A DNA stretch of 52,906 nt from Clostridia bacterium (GTDB lineage: Bacteria; Bacillota; Clostridia; Acetivibrionales; JAFADI01), in contig JAOAAU010000029.1 of assembly GCA_026418695.1 (NCBI GenBank), positions 1-52,906 on the forward strand, in the 5' to 3' direction. Both the position numbers and the translations under genes were made by a program. Below, piece after piece: positions 1 to 6,662 of this stretch. Within the stretch, counting starts at the first letter, position 1; every line of letters starts with the position of its first letter. Below the pieces are notes generated by a model. It saw nothing but the letters and a program-made list of their open reading frames with translations, was not told where the DNA came from and made no database searches.

Positions 1-161
1 CACCATACATTATATAAACTATAGTAGGCCATGAGTCCAATAGATATCAAAAAAGCCAATCCTAAGCTATGGTATAGTTTTCTTGTTATGATATAATAAA
101 CTGCTGTTATTATAAATGGAATGATAAAGGATAAAAAATAACTGTTCATCAGTATTTCCAT
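1..161 (-). CDS. N-terminal part of a membrane protein (runs off the window)
   Basis: About 53 codons are visible and the frame is open to the window edge. The start is the ATG whose first base is 161, with a good ribosome binding site (AAAAAGGAG) 9 bases ahead. The visible protein is very hydrophobic, with likely membrane segments at about residues 7-25 and 33-50 separated by a short basic loop (ITRKLYH). I do not recognise the family and the rest of the gene is missing, so no function is offered. Confidence 0.6.
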   Translation of the reverse strand, partial: MEILMNSYFLSFIIPFIITAVYYIITRKLYHSLGLAFLISIGLMAYYSLYNVW

Positions 162-470
162 AAATCCGTTCTCCTTTTTAACACCGACAAATCTTGTATG
201 AATCATCAGATGAATAGTGTACATGGATTTATTTTGTGTCTGTTTTCCTTAAACATTCTTTATAATAACATATAGTGAATCATATACATAATTTCCCATA
301 AAATTTCCAAACTTTATTCAACATTCATGAAATAAATATAGGAAGCTCAGTTGCATTAATAACTATAAATTATCGGGTGTGGAAGAAGAGTAGCATCAGT
401 GACTACATATGTGTATACTTGATGATATATTATCATAATGCACATTATCATACTGTGATTTAAGATCATC
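162..470. other. AT-rich intergenic stretch
   Basis: I see no gene. Reading on the minus strand, 192-184 is ATTTGTCGG, which resembles a Spo0A box and lies just ahead of the ribosome binding site of the membrane-protein gene. Short AT-rich dyads such as the one around 421-437 are of uncertain meaning. Confidence 0.4.
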
Positions 471-563
471 TTAGGAAAAACACCCATATAGAAAAGTGAG
501 AAAGAACAGTACGCCAACGATAAAAACCAATATGAATAAATCTCTTGCAGCCCGCTCGGTCAT
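471..563 (-). CDS. 30-residue single-span membrane peptide
   Basis: An ATG at 563-561 opens a 30-codon frame ending in TAA at 473-471. A purine-rich GGGGGTG sits about 8 bases before the start. The peptide has a charged N-terminus (MTERAARDLF) followed by one hydrophobic helix at about residues 9-26 (ILVFIVGVLFFLTFLYG) and a Cys near the end. That layout is typical of bacterial one-helix regulatory or stress peptides, but I do not recognise a family. It stands alone in a long intergenic region, so it would need its own promoter. It could be a chance frame; the ribosome binding site and the clean amphipathic layout argue for a gene. Confidence 0.45.
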   Translation of the reverse strand: MTERAARDLFILVFIVGVLFFLTFLYGCFS

Positions 564-612
564 GAATTTTTCACCCCCATACAGCATATGAGGTAAATCT
601 GAAATAGTGCAT

Positions 613-642
613 AAAAAGGGATGGGGCCGAAACACCCATCCC
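613..642 (-). terminator. Minus-strand hairpin terminator
   Basis: GGGATGGG (618-625) pairs with CCCATCCC (635-642). On the minus strand the stem is followed by TTTTT (617-613). This is a good intrinsic-terminator layout for a minus-strand transcript. Confidence 0.55.
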
Positions 643-772
643 AAGGCAATAAATACGTCGTTGTATTATAAGCCTGAGTCGAACAGCTACATATGATACC
701 GTTCGCTATTCAACTGTACCTATATTCTTCACGAATTTATCGGTGTTTATTCAAGTCGGAATATGAAATAAT

Positions 773-836
773 AAAAAAAGCGGGGCAGCAGTTTAAACGG
801 CAAAAAGGGGTAAAGAAAATCACCGGTTAAACTGCT
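773..836 (-). terminator. Hairpin terminator downstream of the YbaK-family gene
   Basis: AGCAGTTTAAACGG (787-800) pairs with CCGGTTAAACTGCT (823-836) at 13 of 14 positions, and the minus strand then runs into TTTTTTT (779-773) after a short GC stretch. It lies about 70 bases past the stop of the minus-strand deacylase gene. Confidence 0.5.
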
Positions 837-906
837 TGAATACTAACAATATGAGCTAGTTCGGTTGAAATGTCCGGCAGGGATTTTTTGTTAGTTGGTT
901 TTCAGT

Positions 907-1371
907 TTAGCACACATCTATCCAGGTAGCTCCCGTGACATCCTCCAATTGGCTCGGAGTCATCTCAACCGCGGAATTTCGTGAGCCAGCTGCGGGAAAA
1001 ACAGAGTCAAAGGCTTTGAGGGAAATATCCAAATAAATCTCCAGGTTGTTTTTGAGCCCAAAAGGACAAACACCACCAACGGGATGCCCTGTTACTTCCA
1101 AGACCTCATCCGGCTTTAGCATTTTTGCTTTTTCACCAAAGGTATCCTTATACTTTCTATTGTCCACCCGGGCATCTCCCTTGGATAGAATCAAAATGTC
1201 TTTTTCTTTTAACCGAAAGGCCATAGTCTTGGCGATTCTTGCCGGTTCAACCCCTAAAGCTAGAGCGGCCAGTTCCACTGTGGCGGTACTTTCTTCAAAT
1301 TCAACAATCTTAAAGTCAAGACCTTTTTCTGAAAAATGCTTTTGTACACTTTCAATGCTCAATGCTTTCAA
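907..1371 (-). CDS. YbaK/EbsC-family aminoacyl-tRNA deacylase
   Basis: The 154-residue protein matches the YbaK/ProX/EbsC fold over its full length. Members hydrolyse mischarged tRNAs in trans, such as Cys-tRNA(Pro) or Ala-tRNA(Pro), and act in the cytosol. The conserved Lys of the active site is at residue 48 in RIAKTMAFR, and the family's glycine-rich GGVCPFG stretch is at 99-105. The length is normal for the stand-alone subfamily. The start is supported by AAGGGAG 8 bases before the ATG. The gene is alone on its strand and has a terminator hairpin downstream. Which mischarged tRNA it edits cannot be told from sequence. The family assignment is firm; the exact substrate is open. Confidence 0.88.
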   Translation of the reverse strand: MKALSIESVQKHFSEKGLDFKIVEFEESTATVELAALALGVEPARIAKTMAFRLKEKDILILSKGDARVDNRKYKDTFGEKAKMLKPDEVLEVTGHPVGGVCPFGLKNNLEIYLDISLKAFDSVFPAAGSRNSAVEMTPSQLEDVTGATWIDVC

Positions 1372-1590
1372 CTCCCTTGTTTGAATGGTTTATATAAGTA
1401 TTTGCAAGCAATTTAATTCTGCGCTTGTCGTATTAGGTTTCTATATTATAGTAATCATTACAGCTTTTGTTTTCAAGTACGATAAAAATTGAAACCATTG
1501 CATCCATTGAAAAGAAGATTGAATTTAGCCAGTTGCTTCTTGTGAAAAGATGGGATTTGTGCTAATTTTATGTTTATAACGAGTCAATCA

Positions 1591-1706
1591 ATGCCCCCCA
1601 CCTCTTAAGGCGGCGGATACAGCTTGGATTTTCAGGCGGTGGGCATTTCTCCCGCCTCGTTGAAATGCGCGGAGGTAAGAAAATTTTTCTATAATCTAAA
1701 AATTTT
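1591..1706. other. GC-rich structured intergenic element, possibly an RNA
   Basis: A GC-rich block stands out from AT-rich surroundings and has several possible helices. CCCACC (1597-1602) can pair with GGTGGG (1638-1643), extended by ATGCCC with GGGCAT. CCTC (1655-1658) can pair with GAGG (1672-1675). AAAATTTTT (1680-1688) can pair with AAAAATTTT (1698-1706). A second option pairs AGGCGG near 1608 with CCGCCT near 1652, so the element could switch between folds. It lies 70-185 bases ahead of the CYTH gene. I do not recognise a known riboswitch. It could equally be the remnant end of a small transposon. Confidence 0.35.
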
Positions 1707-1776
1707 CTACTGAAGCGTGATAACCACAAACAATTGAAGAAATAGAGTTTTAAAAAAGTTGATCCGGAGGATTGCG

Positions 1777-2256
1777 ATGGGGAAGGAAATCGAACGTAAA
1801 TTTTTAGTTAAGGATAAAAGTTACCATCAGCTGGCGAAAGGTATTCTGTATCAGCAGGGATATATTTGCTCCATGGCAGGGCGAACGGTAAGAGTGCGTA
1901 TTTGTGATGAAAAAGGATTTTTAACGGTAAAAAGTAAATCTATTGGAGCAACGAGGCTGGAATATGAATATGAGATTCCATTGGCAGATGCGGAGGAAAT
2001 GCTGGCATTTTTATGTGAAAAGCCCATTATAGAAAAGTACCGATACAAATATGAGTACAAGGGGTTTCTATGGGAAATTGATGAGTTCAAGGGTGAAAAC
2101 GAGGGGTTGGTCATTGCCGAAATTGAATTGAGTCACGAAGACGAAGCGTTTGAAAAGCCTGACTGGATTGGATCCGAAGTGACGGGGATATCCAGATATT
2201 TTAATTCCAATCTGATGCGGTCCCCCTACTCAAGCTGGAAAATTGAGAACAAATAG
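1777..2256 (+). CDS. CYTH-domain inorganic triphosphatase
   Basis: A 159-residue CYTH protein with the defining ExExK signature right at the N-terminus (E4, E6, K8 in GKEIERKFL). CYTH enzymes are metal-dependent triphosphate tunnel hydrolases. Small clostridial members such as the Clostridium thermocellum enzyme hydrolyse tripolyphosphate and NTPs, and class IV adenylyl cyclases share the fold. The acidic and basic tunnel residues appear in alternating strands (VRVR, LTVKSK, YRYKYEY, EIDEF, IAEIEL). I chose the ATG at 1777 because GGAGG lies 6 bases before it; an upstream TTG at 1759 would overlap that site. Triphosphatase is more likely than cyclase given the small size and lack of context. 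Confidence 0.85.
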   Translation: MGKEIERKFLVKDKSYHQLAKGILYQQGYICSMAGRTVRVRICDEKGFLTVKSKSIGATRLEYEYEIPLADAEEMLAFLCEKPIIEKYRYKYEYKGFLWEIDEFKGENEGLVIAEIELSHEDEAFEKPDWIGSEVTGISRYFNSNLMRSPYSSWKIENK

Positions 2257-2312
2257 GTTAGCAGAGAAATGGATAAAACTATGCAAATTATGTAAATTTA
2301 TTTAGAAAATTA

Positions 2313-2341
2313 TTAAACAATTGGGAAAAAGGTAGTATAAT
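2313..2341 (+). promoter_or_regulatory. Promoter of the PilZ gene
   Basis: TTAAAC (2313-2318), a 17-base spacer and TATAAT (2336-2341) lie 33 bases ahead of the PilZ start codon. The -10 box is perfect and the -35 is weak. Confidence 0.45.
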
Positions 2342-2374
2342 AGAAGTACCGACAATATTTTAGAGAGAGAATTT

Positions 2375-3124
2375 ATGAAAATTCATTGTGGTGCTGATGT
2401 TTTTATATATCACTTTTCATCAAAGCTGAATATCAAAGGCAGTGTTATTGACGCCGATAATAACCTGCTTGTCATACAGACGGATGAGGGCCGGATAAAC
2501 AATGCAATATCCGAGGGGGAGCCTGCCGTTATATTTTACCGGGAAGAATCCAACATAGCCATGATTGGGTGTATCGTTAAAGAAAAAATGTCCCGTAGGG
2601 GCTCCTTTCAGGTATTGTGTGACAATACAGTAATCCAGGGACAAAACAAGCGTATGTATGAGAGATATCCGGTATCCTATTATGCAGACCTGAAGGTTGT
2701 GAACGAGCAGAGGCGGTACGTTGCCTTCTTAAAAGATATCAGCAAGTATGGACTTAGAATCATTACCGACGCTCAATTAAATCCTGGGAAAAAAATAGAA
2801 ATCAGCCTTTATCTTGAGAAGAAAATACTGTTTATATCGGCATTAATTGTCCGGTGTGCTCAGGGAAAGAAATATTTTGATTACGGGGCCATCCTGACGA
2901 TCGAAGATTTTCATTCCCTCAGGGAAATCTCCAATCTGATCAGAATCACTACAGAAGACTATATCAATCGCTTTGTCAATACGGATATGTTAAATGACCA
3001 GGCCGGTTCCAAGTACGACTTGATCTATGATGCTGCCACAAACCAGTTTTCTCTTAATGAGAACAAGAATATTGATGCAATCATTGCAAAGCTTGGAGAC
3101 GTTATTCGGCGAACGAGGTATTAG
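2375..3124 (+). CDS. YcgR-like PilZ-domain c-di-GMP binding protein
   Basis: A 249-residue cytosolic protein. Residues about 1-85 form a YcgR-N-like beta domain. From about residue 90 it has a PilZ domain with both c-di-GMP motifs: RxxxR as R93-R97 in KRMYERYPV, and DxSxxG as D121-G126 in DISKYG. A further C-terminal 60 residues of unknown role follow. YcgR-type proteins bind c-di-GMP and slow or steer the flagellar motor, or regulate envelope functions. That fits the chemoreceptors elsewhere in this window, although no flagellar gene is adjacent. It has its own promoter (2313-2341) and converges with the HTH gene that follows. Confidence 0.87.
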   Translation: MKIHCGADVFIYHFSSKLNIKGSVIDADNNLLVIQTDEGRINNAISEGEPAVIFYREESNIAMIGCIVKEKMSRRGSFQVLCDNTVIQGQNKRMYERYPVSYYADLKVVNEQRRYVAFLKDISKYGLRIITDAQLNPGKKIEISLYLEKKILFISALIVRCAQGKKYFDYGAILTIEDFHSLREISNLIRITTEDYINRFVNTDMLNDQAGSKYDLIYDAATNQFSLNENKNIDAIIAKLGDVIRRTRY

Positions 3125-3149
3125 CCTGTATAGAGGTACGCTTGCCGGT

Positions 3150-3524
3150 TTATTTCTTGTAAAACTCATTTTTCCTGGCTTTGATTTCTTCCTCATTGAA
3201 CAATACGGTTTCCGGGGAGCTTAGTATTTCACAGACCTTTTCCCTTGTCTCCTGCTTGGGGATGGTACCCTCATAAATCCAGGCTGCAACTGTGCGGGGA
3301 CGAACCTTGACCAAGGCGGCAAGTTCGGCAATCTTCATATCTTCAGCAAACATTAATCCGTAAAGGTAACGGTTGATCACTTTCCAGGTTTTTGTTCTTC
3401 TGAAGCGCAGTACACGAACCCCTTTACAGAGATTCTTTTTTGCTTGTTCCTTTAATTCATCCAAGTTTCTAGCCAAAGCCATCATTCCTTTTACTGTTGT
3501 ATTTTTCACTAACATTTTTAACAT
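3150..3524 (-). CDS. Small helix-turn-helix DNA-binding protein
   Basis: Up to 124 residues. The segment around residues 62-90 (MKIAELAALVKVRPRTVAAW) is an XRE/Cro-type helix-turn-helix in which a recognition helix follows VRPRTVAAW. The first 40 residues are basic. The C-terminal 30 residues are charged and likely helical. The start is uncertain: the first ATG (3524) lacks a ribosome binding site, while the ATG pair at 3485/3482 directly follows AAAAGGA. A perfect 8-base dyad (3545-3570) lies just upstream and could be its own operator. Function is unknown beyond DNA binding. Confidence 0.65.
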   Translation of the reverse strand: MLKMLVKNTTVKGMMALARNLDELKEQAKKNLCKGVRVLRFRRTKTWKVINRYLYGLMFAEDMKIAELAALVKVRPRTVAAWIYEGTIPKQETREKVCEILSSPETVLFNEEEIKARKNEFYKK

Positions 3525-3544
3525 AAATAAATACTGCTATACTG

Positions 3545-3570
3545 ATAGTTCGCTTTATAAAACGAACTAT
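3545..3570. promoter_or_regulatory. Dyad operator candidate upstream of the HTH gene
   Basis: ATAGTTCG (3545-3552) and CGAACTAT (3563-3570) are perfect inverted repeats around an AT-rich 10-base centre (CTTTATAAAA). They lie about 20 bases upstream of the first ATG of the minus-strand HTH gene, which suggests autoregulation. The half-sites point outward relative to a LexA box, so LexA is unlikely. Confidence 0.4.
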
Positions 3571-3589
3571 TTGACATTCGCATGCAGGC

Positions 3590-3634
3590 CATTCCTTGAT
3601 TAAACAGCAGGATAACCAGTTTAATTAAGGAATG
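3590..3634. repeat. Long inverted repeat (16-base arms)
   Basis: CATTCCTTGATTAAAC (3590-3605) pairs with GTTTAATTAAGGAATG (3619-3634) at 15 of 16 positions, the odd pair being G-T, around a 13-base loop. No T-run follows on either strand, so it is not a typical terminator. It may be an operator, an mRNA hairpin or a remnant of a miniature transposon. Confidence 0.5.
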
Positions 3635-3731
3635 AGTGATCCCGGTTATTTGTTTGATCAGCTTATAAATTATATACTAAAAACGAAATAAAATAAATAT
3701 ATTCATTAACATAATCTCCTGGAGTTCCTGT

Positions 3732-3760
3732 TTGACAGAAGGTGTCTGTTTGATTAAAAT
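3732..3760 (+). promoter_or_regulatory. Promoter of the class IV aminotransferase gene
   Basis: TTGACA (3732-3737), exactly 17 bases, then TAAAAT (3755-3760). It lies 44 bases ahead of the start codon. Confidence 0.6.
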
Positions 3761-3803
3761 AGGTTTATGCTCTTTAAAAGAACGTATTTTAGGGGATGGT
3801 TGA

Positions 3804-4631
3804 ATGTTGGATAATGCAGGAAAACTATATGTTTTAAATGATTCAGTTGAAAAAGCGGACTCTATGAGCCTTCTCGATATTCCTTCGGATAATGTGGTCT
3901 ACGAGGTCATCCGAATCATAAAAAAGGTCCCCTTGTTTTGGGAGGATCATTACAGCCGATTAAGAGATTCATTGAAGCTCATTGGATTGGAAACCGCTTA
4001 TACGCAGCAGGAGATTAAAAAGCAAATTCAGAAATTGATTTCACAAAATGAACTGGTGAACTGCAATGTGAAGCTTGTGATCTATATGAGGAATGGAAAG
4101 CAGAATTTGCTTTTATATATCAGCAAAAGTTATTATCCCGGCAAAGATGAAATCGAGCAGGGTGTTTCCGTGAGTTTGTTGCAGCTTGAGCGGGAAAAAC
4201 CCAATGCCAAGCTTGTCAGCAGTGAGTATAAGGACAAGGTAAGCCGGAAAATTGAGGAAGACAAGGTATTTGAAGTGCTTCTTGTAAACAAGGATAAAAA
4301 AATCACCGAAGGCAGCCGGTCCAACGTATTCTTCGTCAAAGGCAAAAAAGTGTATACGGCACCCGGGGAATATGTATTAAAGGGAATTACAAGACAGTAT
4401 ATCATTGATACCTGCAAGCGATTGGGATTCGAAGTGATCATCACCCTCATCGGTGTAGAGCACCTGCAGGATATGGATGGGTTGTTCATTTCGGGAACTT
4501 CCATCAAAGTGCTGCCCATCGCTGAAGTTGACAATTTGCAGTTCAAATCATCTTCCAATCCGACCGTTATAGCAATCCGTGATTTGTTTGATCATGTGAT
4601 TGAAGAGAATATAAAACAGAATATTGAATAA
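3804..4631 (+). CDS. Class IV PLP-dependent aminotransferase or aminodeoxychorismate lyase-like enzyme
   Basis: A 275-residue cytosolic enzyme of fold type IV, the family of branched-chain aminotransferase, D-amino acid aminotransferase and 4-amino-4-deoxychorismate lyase. Recognisable parts are the N-terminal YEVIRI...LFWEDHYSRL region, the segment with the probable PLP lysine (SSEYKDKVSRK, about residues 138-148), and the cofactor-phosphate motif ITEGSRSNVFFV followed by the C-terminal GITRQYIID. The length is normal. The ATG at 3804 has AGGGGAT 8 bases ahead. It is monocistronic, with its own promoter and terminator. The substrate cannot be set; the sequence is divergent from classic IlvE or PabC. 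Confidence 0.78.
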   Translation: MLDNAGKLYVLNDSVEKADSMSLLDIPSDNVVYEVIRIIKKVPLFWEDHYSRLRDSLKLIGLETAYTQQEIKKQIQKLISQNELVNCNVKLVIYMRNGKQNLLLYISKSYYPGKDEIEQGVSVSLLQLEREKPNAKLVSSEYKDKVSRKIEEDKVFEVLLVNKDKKITEGSRSNVFFVKGKKVYTAPGEYVLKGITRQYIIDTCKRLGFEVIITLIGVEHLQDMDGLFISGTSIKVLPIAEVDNLQFKSSSNPTVIAIRDLFDHVIEENIKQNIE

Positions 4632-4642
4632 CGTTTAAGAAG

Positions 4643-4668
4643 CAAACCTTACCAAGGTTTGTTTTTTT
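4643..4668 (+). terminator. Intrinsic terminator
   Basis: CAAACCTT (4643-4650) and AAGGTTTG (4654-4661) form a stem with a 3-base loop, followed by seven T residues. It ends the aminotransferase gene. Confidence 0.8.
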
Positions 4669-4962
4669 ATGTCATGAAATTCAATGGATGGAGAAGGTTG
4701 ATATTTTTAAAATATGGTTTGATGCTTTTATCTCCGGATTTCTTGGCATACTATAATTGGTAGGACTTTGTAACGAATTGGACGGTTTGATTCCAGCCTG
4801 ATTCATTATGGTCCATACCGAGTTCTATATATGCATCTTTTTATAGTACATTTGATACGCAAGCAGAATTACAGTTTTTCTTCTGCAAGTATATATTTAT
4901 ATGGAATCATTAAAGTAGAGTATGAAAAAGGATAGTTATTTTCAAATAAAGAAGGGAAATAA

Positions 4963-6054
4963 ATGGGAATAAAGTTTAAAAGGTTTATGCCGATGTTTGT
5001 GACGCTGATATTGCTCTTTTCAGCATGCAACACCAATCCCCCAACTAAAACGGAAGAAAACAAACTGACGGCAGTCAGTAACGAATGGGCAGAGTCGGCT
5101 CCTGAACAACAAGGAGTCGATGAACAGGTGCTTCTGAAAGCAGATGATCATATCCGGGCTGAATTCCCGAATATTTATAGCTTTGTGATGATCAAAAACG
5201 GATACTTGGTTCATGAGAAATATTATCAAGAAAAGAAGAGAGAGGATTTGGTGCATACTTTCTCAGTTACCAAAAGTGTGACCGCTTCATTGATAGGCAT
5301 TGCTATTCGCGAGGGATATATTACAAGCCTGGATCAAAAGTTGGCCGAGTTCTTTCCTGAATTTTTTTCTACTGTGGATGATCCGAAAAAAAAGGACATT
5401 ACCCTTCGGCAGGCACTTACAATGACGGCTGGCTTCAAACCGGCAGAAACAAATTTCTATGATTGGTTCAGAAGCAGCAGCTGGTTTGAATACACTATCA
5501 AGCAGCCTTTGGTCTCAAAGCCTGGAGAGAGGTTTAATTATGATACGGGACTGTCTCATCTTTTATCGGGAGTGATCTCAAAAGCTACCCAAATGAGTAC
5601 TCTGGAGTTTGCGGAAAAGTTTTTGTTTTCACAAATCGGGATTGAGAAAAAACTCTGGGGTACTGACAATCAAGGAAATTTCGGGGGTGGGCATCTTCTT
5701 AACCTGACTCCGAGAGACATGGCTAAGTTCGGCTATTTGTACCTCAAGAACGGAAACTGGAAGGGGCAGCAGGTGATCCCGTCGGAGTGGGTGAAGGAAT
5801 CAACCCAAAGAAAAGTCTCCTTCGACAAGGATTCCGGCTATGGATACCTGTGGTGGCTTTACAACAAGGCAGACAAACAGAAAAACAGGAGTTGTACAGT
5901 TTATTCGGCACTTGGTTTTGGCGGGCAGCGAATTGATGTGATTCCTGAGCTGGATATTGTTGCTGTCATCACTGCAGATCCTGACAAAAGCGCCAAAAAT
6001 AACAGCGACACTGGGGAGATTCTTACGCGGTTTGTTATTCCATCGGTAAAATAG
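4963..6054 (+). CDS. Beta-lactamase-fold serine hydrolase, lipoprotein
   Basis: A 363-residue member of the class C beta-lactamase/penicillin-binding-protein-like hydrolases (PF00144). The N-terminus is a lipoprotein signal with a lipobox ending at Cys22 (LLFSAC), so it should be anchored outside the membrane. The catalytic SxxK is S101-V-T-K104 in HTFSVTKSV. The second motif is replaced by NYDTG, usual in the esterase-like branch, and a GFGGQ stretch takes the place of the third motif. Members act as esterases, D-amino peptidases or amide hydrolases, and few are true beta-lactamases. AAGGGAA precedes the ATG. About 330 bases lie between it and the aminotransferase gene with no other gene seen. 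The natural substrate is unknown. Confidence 0.83.
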   Translation: MGIKFKRFMPMFVTLILLFSACNTNPPTKTEENKLTAVSNEWAESAPEQQGVDEQVLLKADDHIRAEFPNIYSFVMIKNGYLVHEKYYQEKKREDLVHTFSVTKSVTASLIGIAIREGYITSLDQKLAEFFPEFFSTVDDPKKKDITLRQALTMTAGFKPAETNFYDWFRSSSWFEYTIKQPLVSKPGERFNYDTGLSHLLSGVISKATQMSTLEFAEKFLFSQIGIEKKLWGTDNQGNFGGGHLLNLTPRDMAKFGYLYLKNGNWKGQQVIPSEWVKESTQRKVSFDKDSGYGYLWWLYNKADKQKNRSCTVYSALGFGGQRIDVIPELDIVAVITADPDKSAKNNSDTGEILTRFVIPSVK

Positions 6055-6087
6055 TCCATTTGATTTTACATAAAATTTCACAATCGG

Positions 6088-6117
6088 TTTGTCGAATAAA
6101 AAAAACAGGATGATAAA
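6088..6117 (+). promoter_or_regulatory. Candidate Spo0A-activated promoter
   Basis: TTTGTCGAA (6088-6096) is an exact match to the Bacillus Spo0A box. Read as a -35 (TTGTCG, 6089-6094) it is 17 bases from GATAAA (6112-6117). A second partial box, TTGTCG, follows near 6124. Boxes overlapping the -35 are typical of Spo0A-activated sigma-A promoters. It sits 43 bases ahead of the CBM25-like gene. Confidence 0.4.
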
Positions 6118-6159
6118 TAATATTGTCGTACCACAATTTATATAGAAAGGGTGGTTATC

Positions 6160-6468
6160 TTGTATAACATGTATTACGAGAGCGGAGTAATCATAACACC
6201 CAATGTAGTTGCAGAAGGAGATAATGCTACGGTAACCTATAAGGGGTTGCTGAAAAAAAGCGGCGCTGATTCGGTTTATATGCATGTTGGCTACGGGGAA
6301 GACTGGAGAAGCTCAAGAAGTATACAAATGACAAGGACTCATGACGGTTTCGAAGCAAAGCTTCCTGTAACAGAATACGACAAACTCAACATAGCCTTCA
6401 AGGACAGCGCCGACAACTGGGATAATAATTCCGGAAGAAACTACAGGTTCGAGGTACAGTCAAGGTAA
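6160..6468 (+). CDS. Single-domain CBM25-like carbohydrate-binding protein
   Basis: About 102 residues, nearly all one starch-binding-type CBM25/53 domain. It has the opening VIITPNVVAEGDNATVTYKG strand pattern, the HVGYGEDW aromatic site, the KLPV turn, and the closing IAFKDSADNWDNN stretch typical of alpha-glucan binding modules. There is no signal peptide and no catalytic domain. The start is uncertain. GAAAGGGTGG points to the TTG at 6160; the ATG at 6169 is 9 bases further, and GTG at 6151 overlaps the ribosome binding site. A cytosolic stand-alone CBM25 suggests a role at storage glycogen or granulose rather than in digestion; this is inference. A candidate Spo0A promoter precedes it and a terminator follows. 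Confidence 0.75.
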   Translation: MYNMYYESGVIITPNVVAEGDNATVTYKGLLKKSGADSVYMHVGYGEDWRSSRSIQMTRTHDGFEAKLPVTEYDKLNIAFKDSADNWDNNSGRNYRFEVQSR

Positions 6469-6486
6469 TCACAGACTTCTATGCTG

Positions 6487-6520
6487 AAGAGTTGGGGAAA
6501 CCCAACTCTTTAACTTATTT
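6487..6520 (+). terminator. Intrinsic terminator with GAAA loop
   Basis: AAGAGTTGGG (6487-6496), loop GAAA, CCCAACTCTT (6501-6510), then a T-rich tail. Confidence 0.8.
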
Positions 6521-6662
6521 TAGGGGATACATATTTTCTATATACAAATGCAAAATCTAAAGGAAATGGGAATTTTCTTTGTAAATCTATCATCCTGCTG
6601 AATTCCGTAAGAGACATAGATTGCAAATTCATTTCCATAAATGGGACAGAGGAGTGAAGAAC

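Larger units (their letters stand above)
564..906. other. Intergenic stretch with two minus-strand terminator-like hairpins
   Basis: No protein gene is seen. Two separate hairpins with a T-run on the minus strand lie here (listed separately). The nearer one can end the YbaK-family gene. The farther one has no obvious gene of its own, so a short minus-strand RNA between them (about 650-770) is possible; a TATAAT on the minus strand at 670-665 could be its -10 box, though no good -35 is visible. Confidence 0.35.

Noticed and set aside
3545..3570. LexA box at the HTH gene
   Set aside because: The CGAAC and GTTCG halves are in the outward order and 10 bases apart, unlike the inward CGAAC-N4-GTTCG site.
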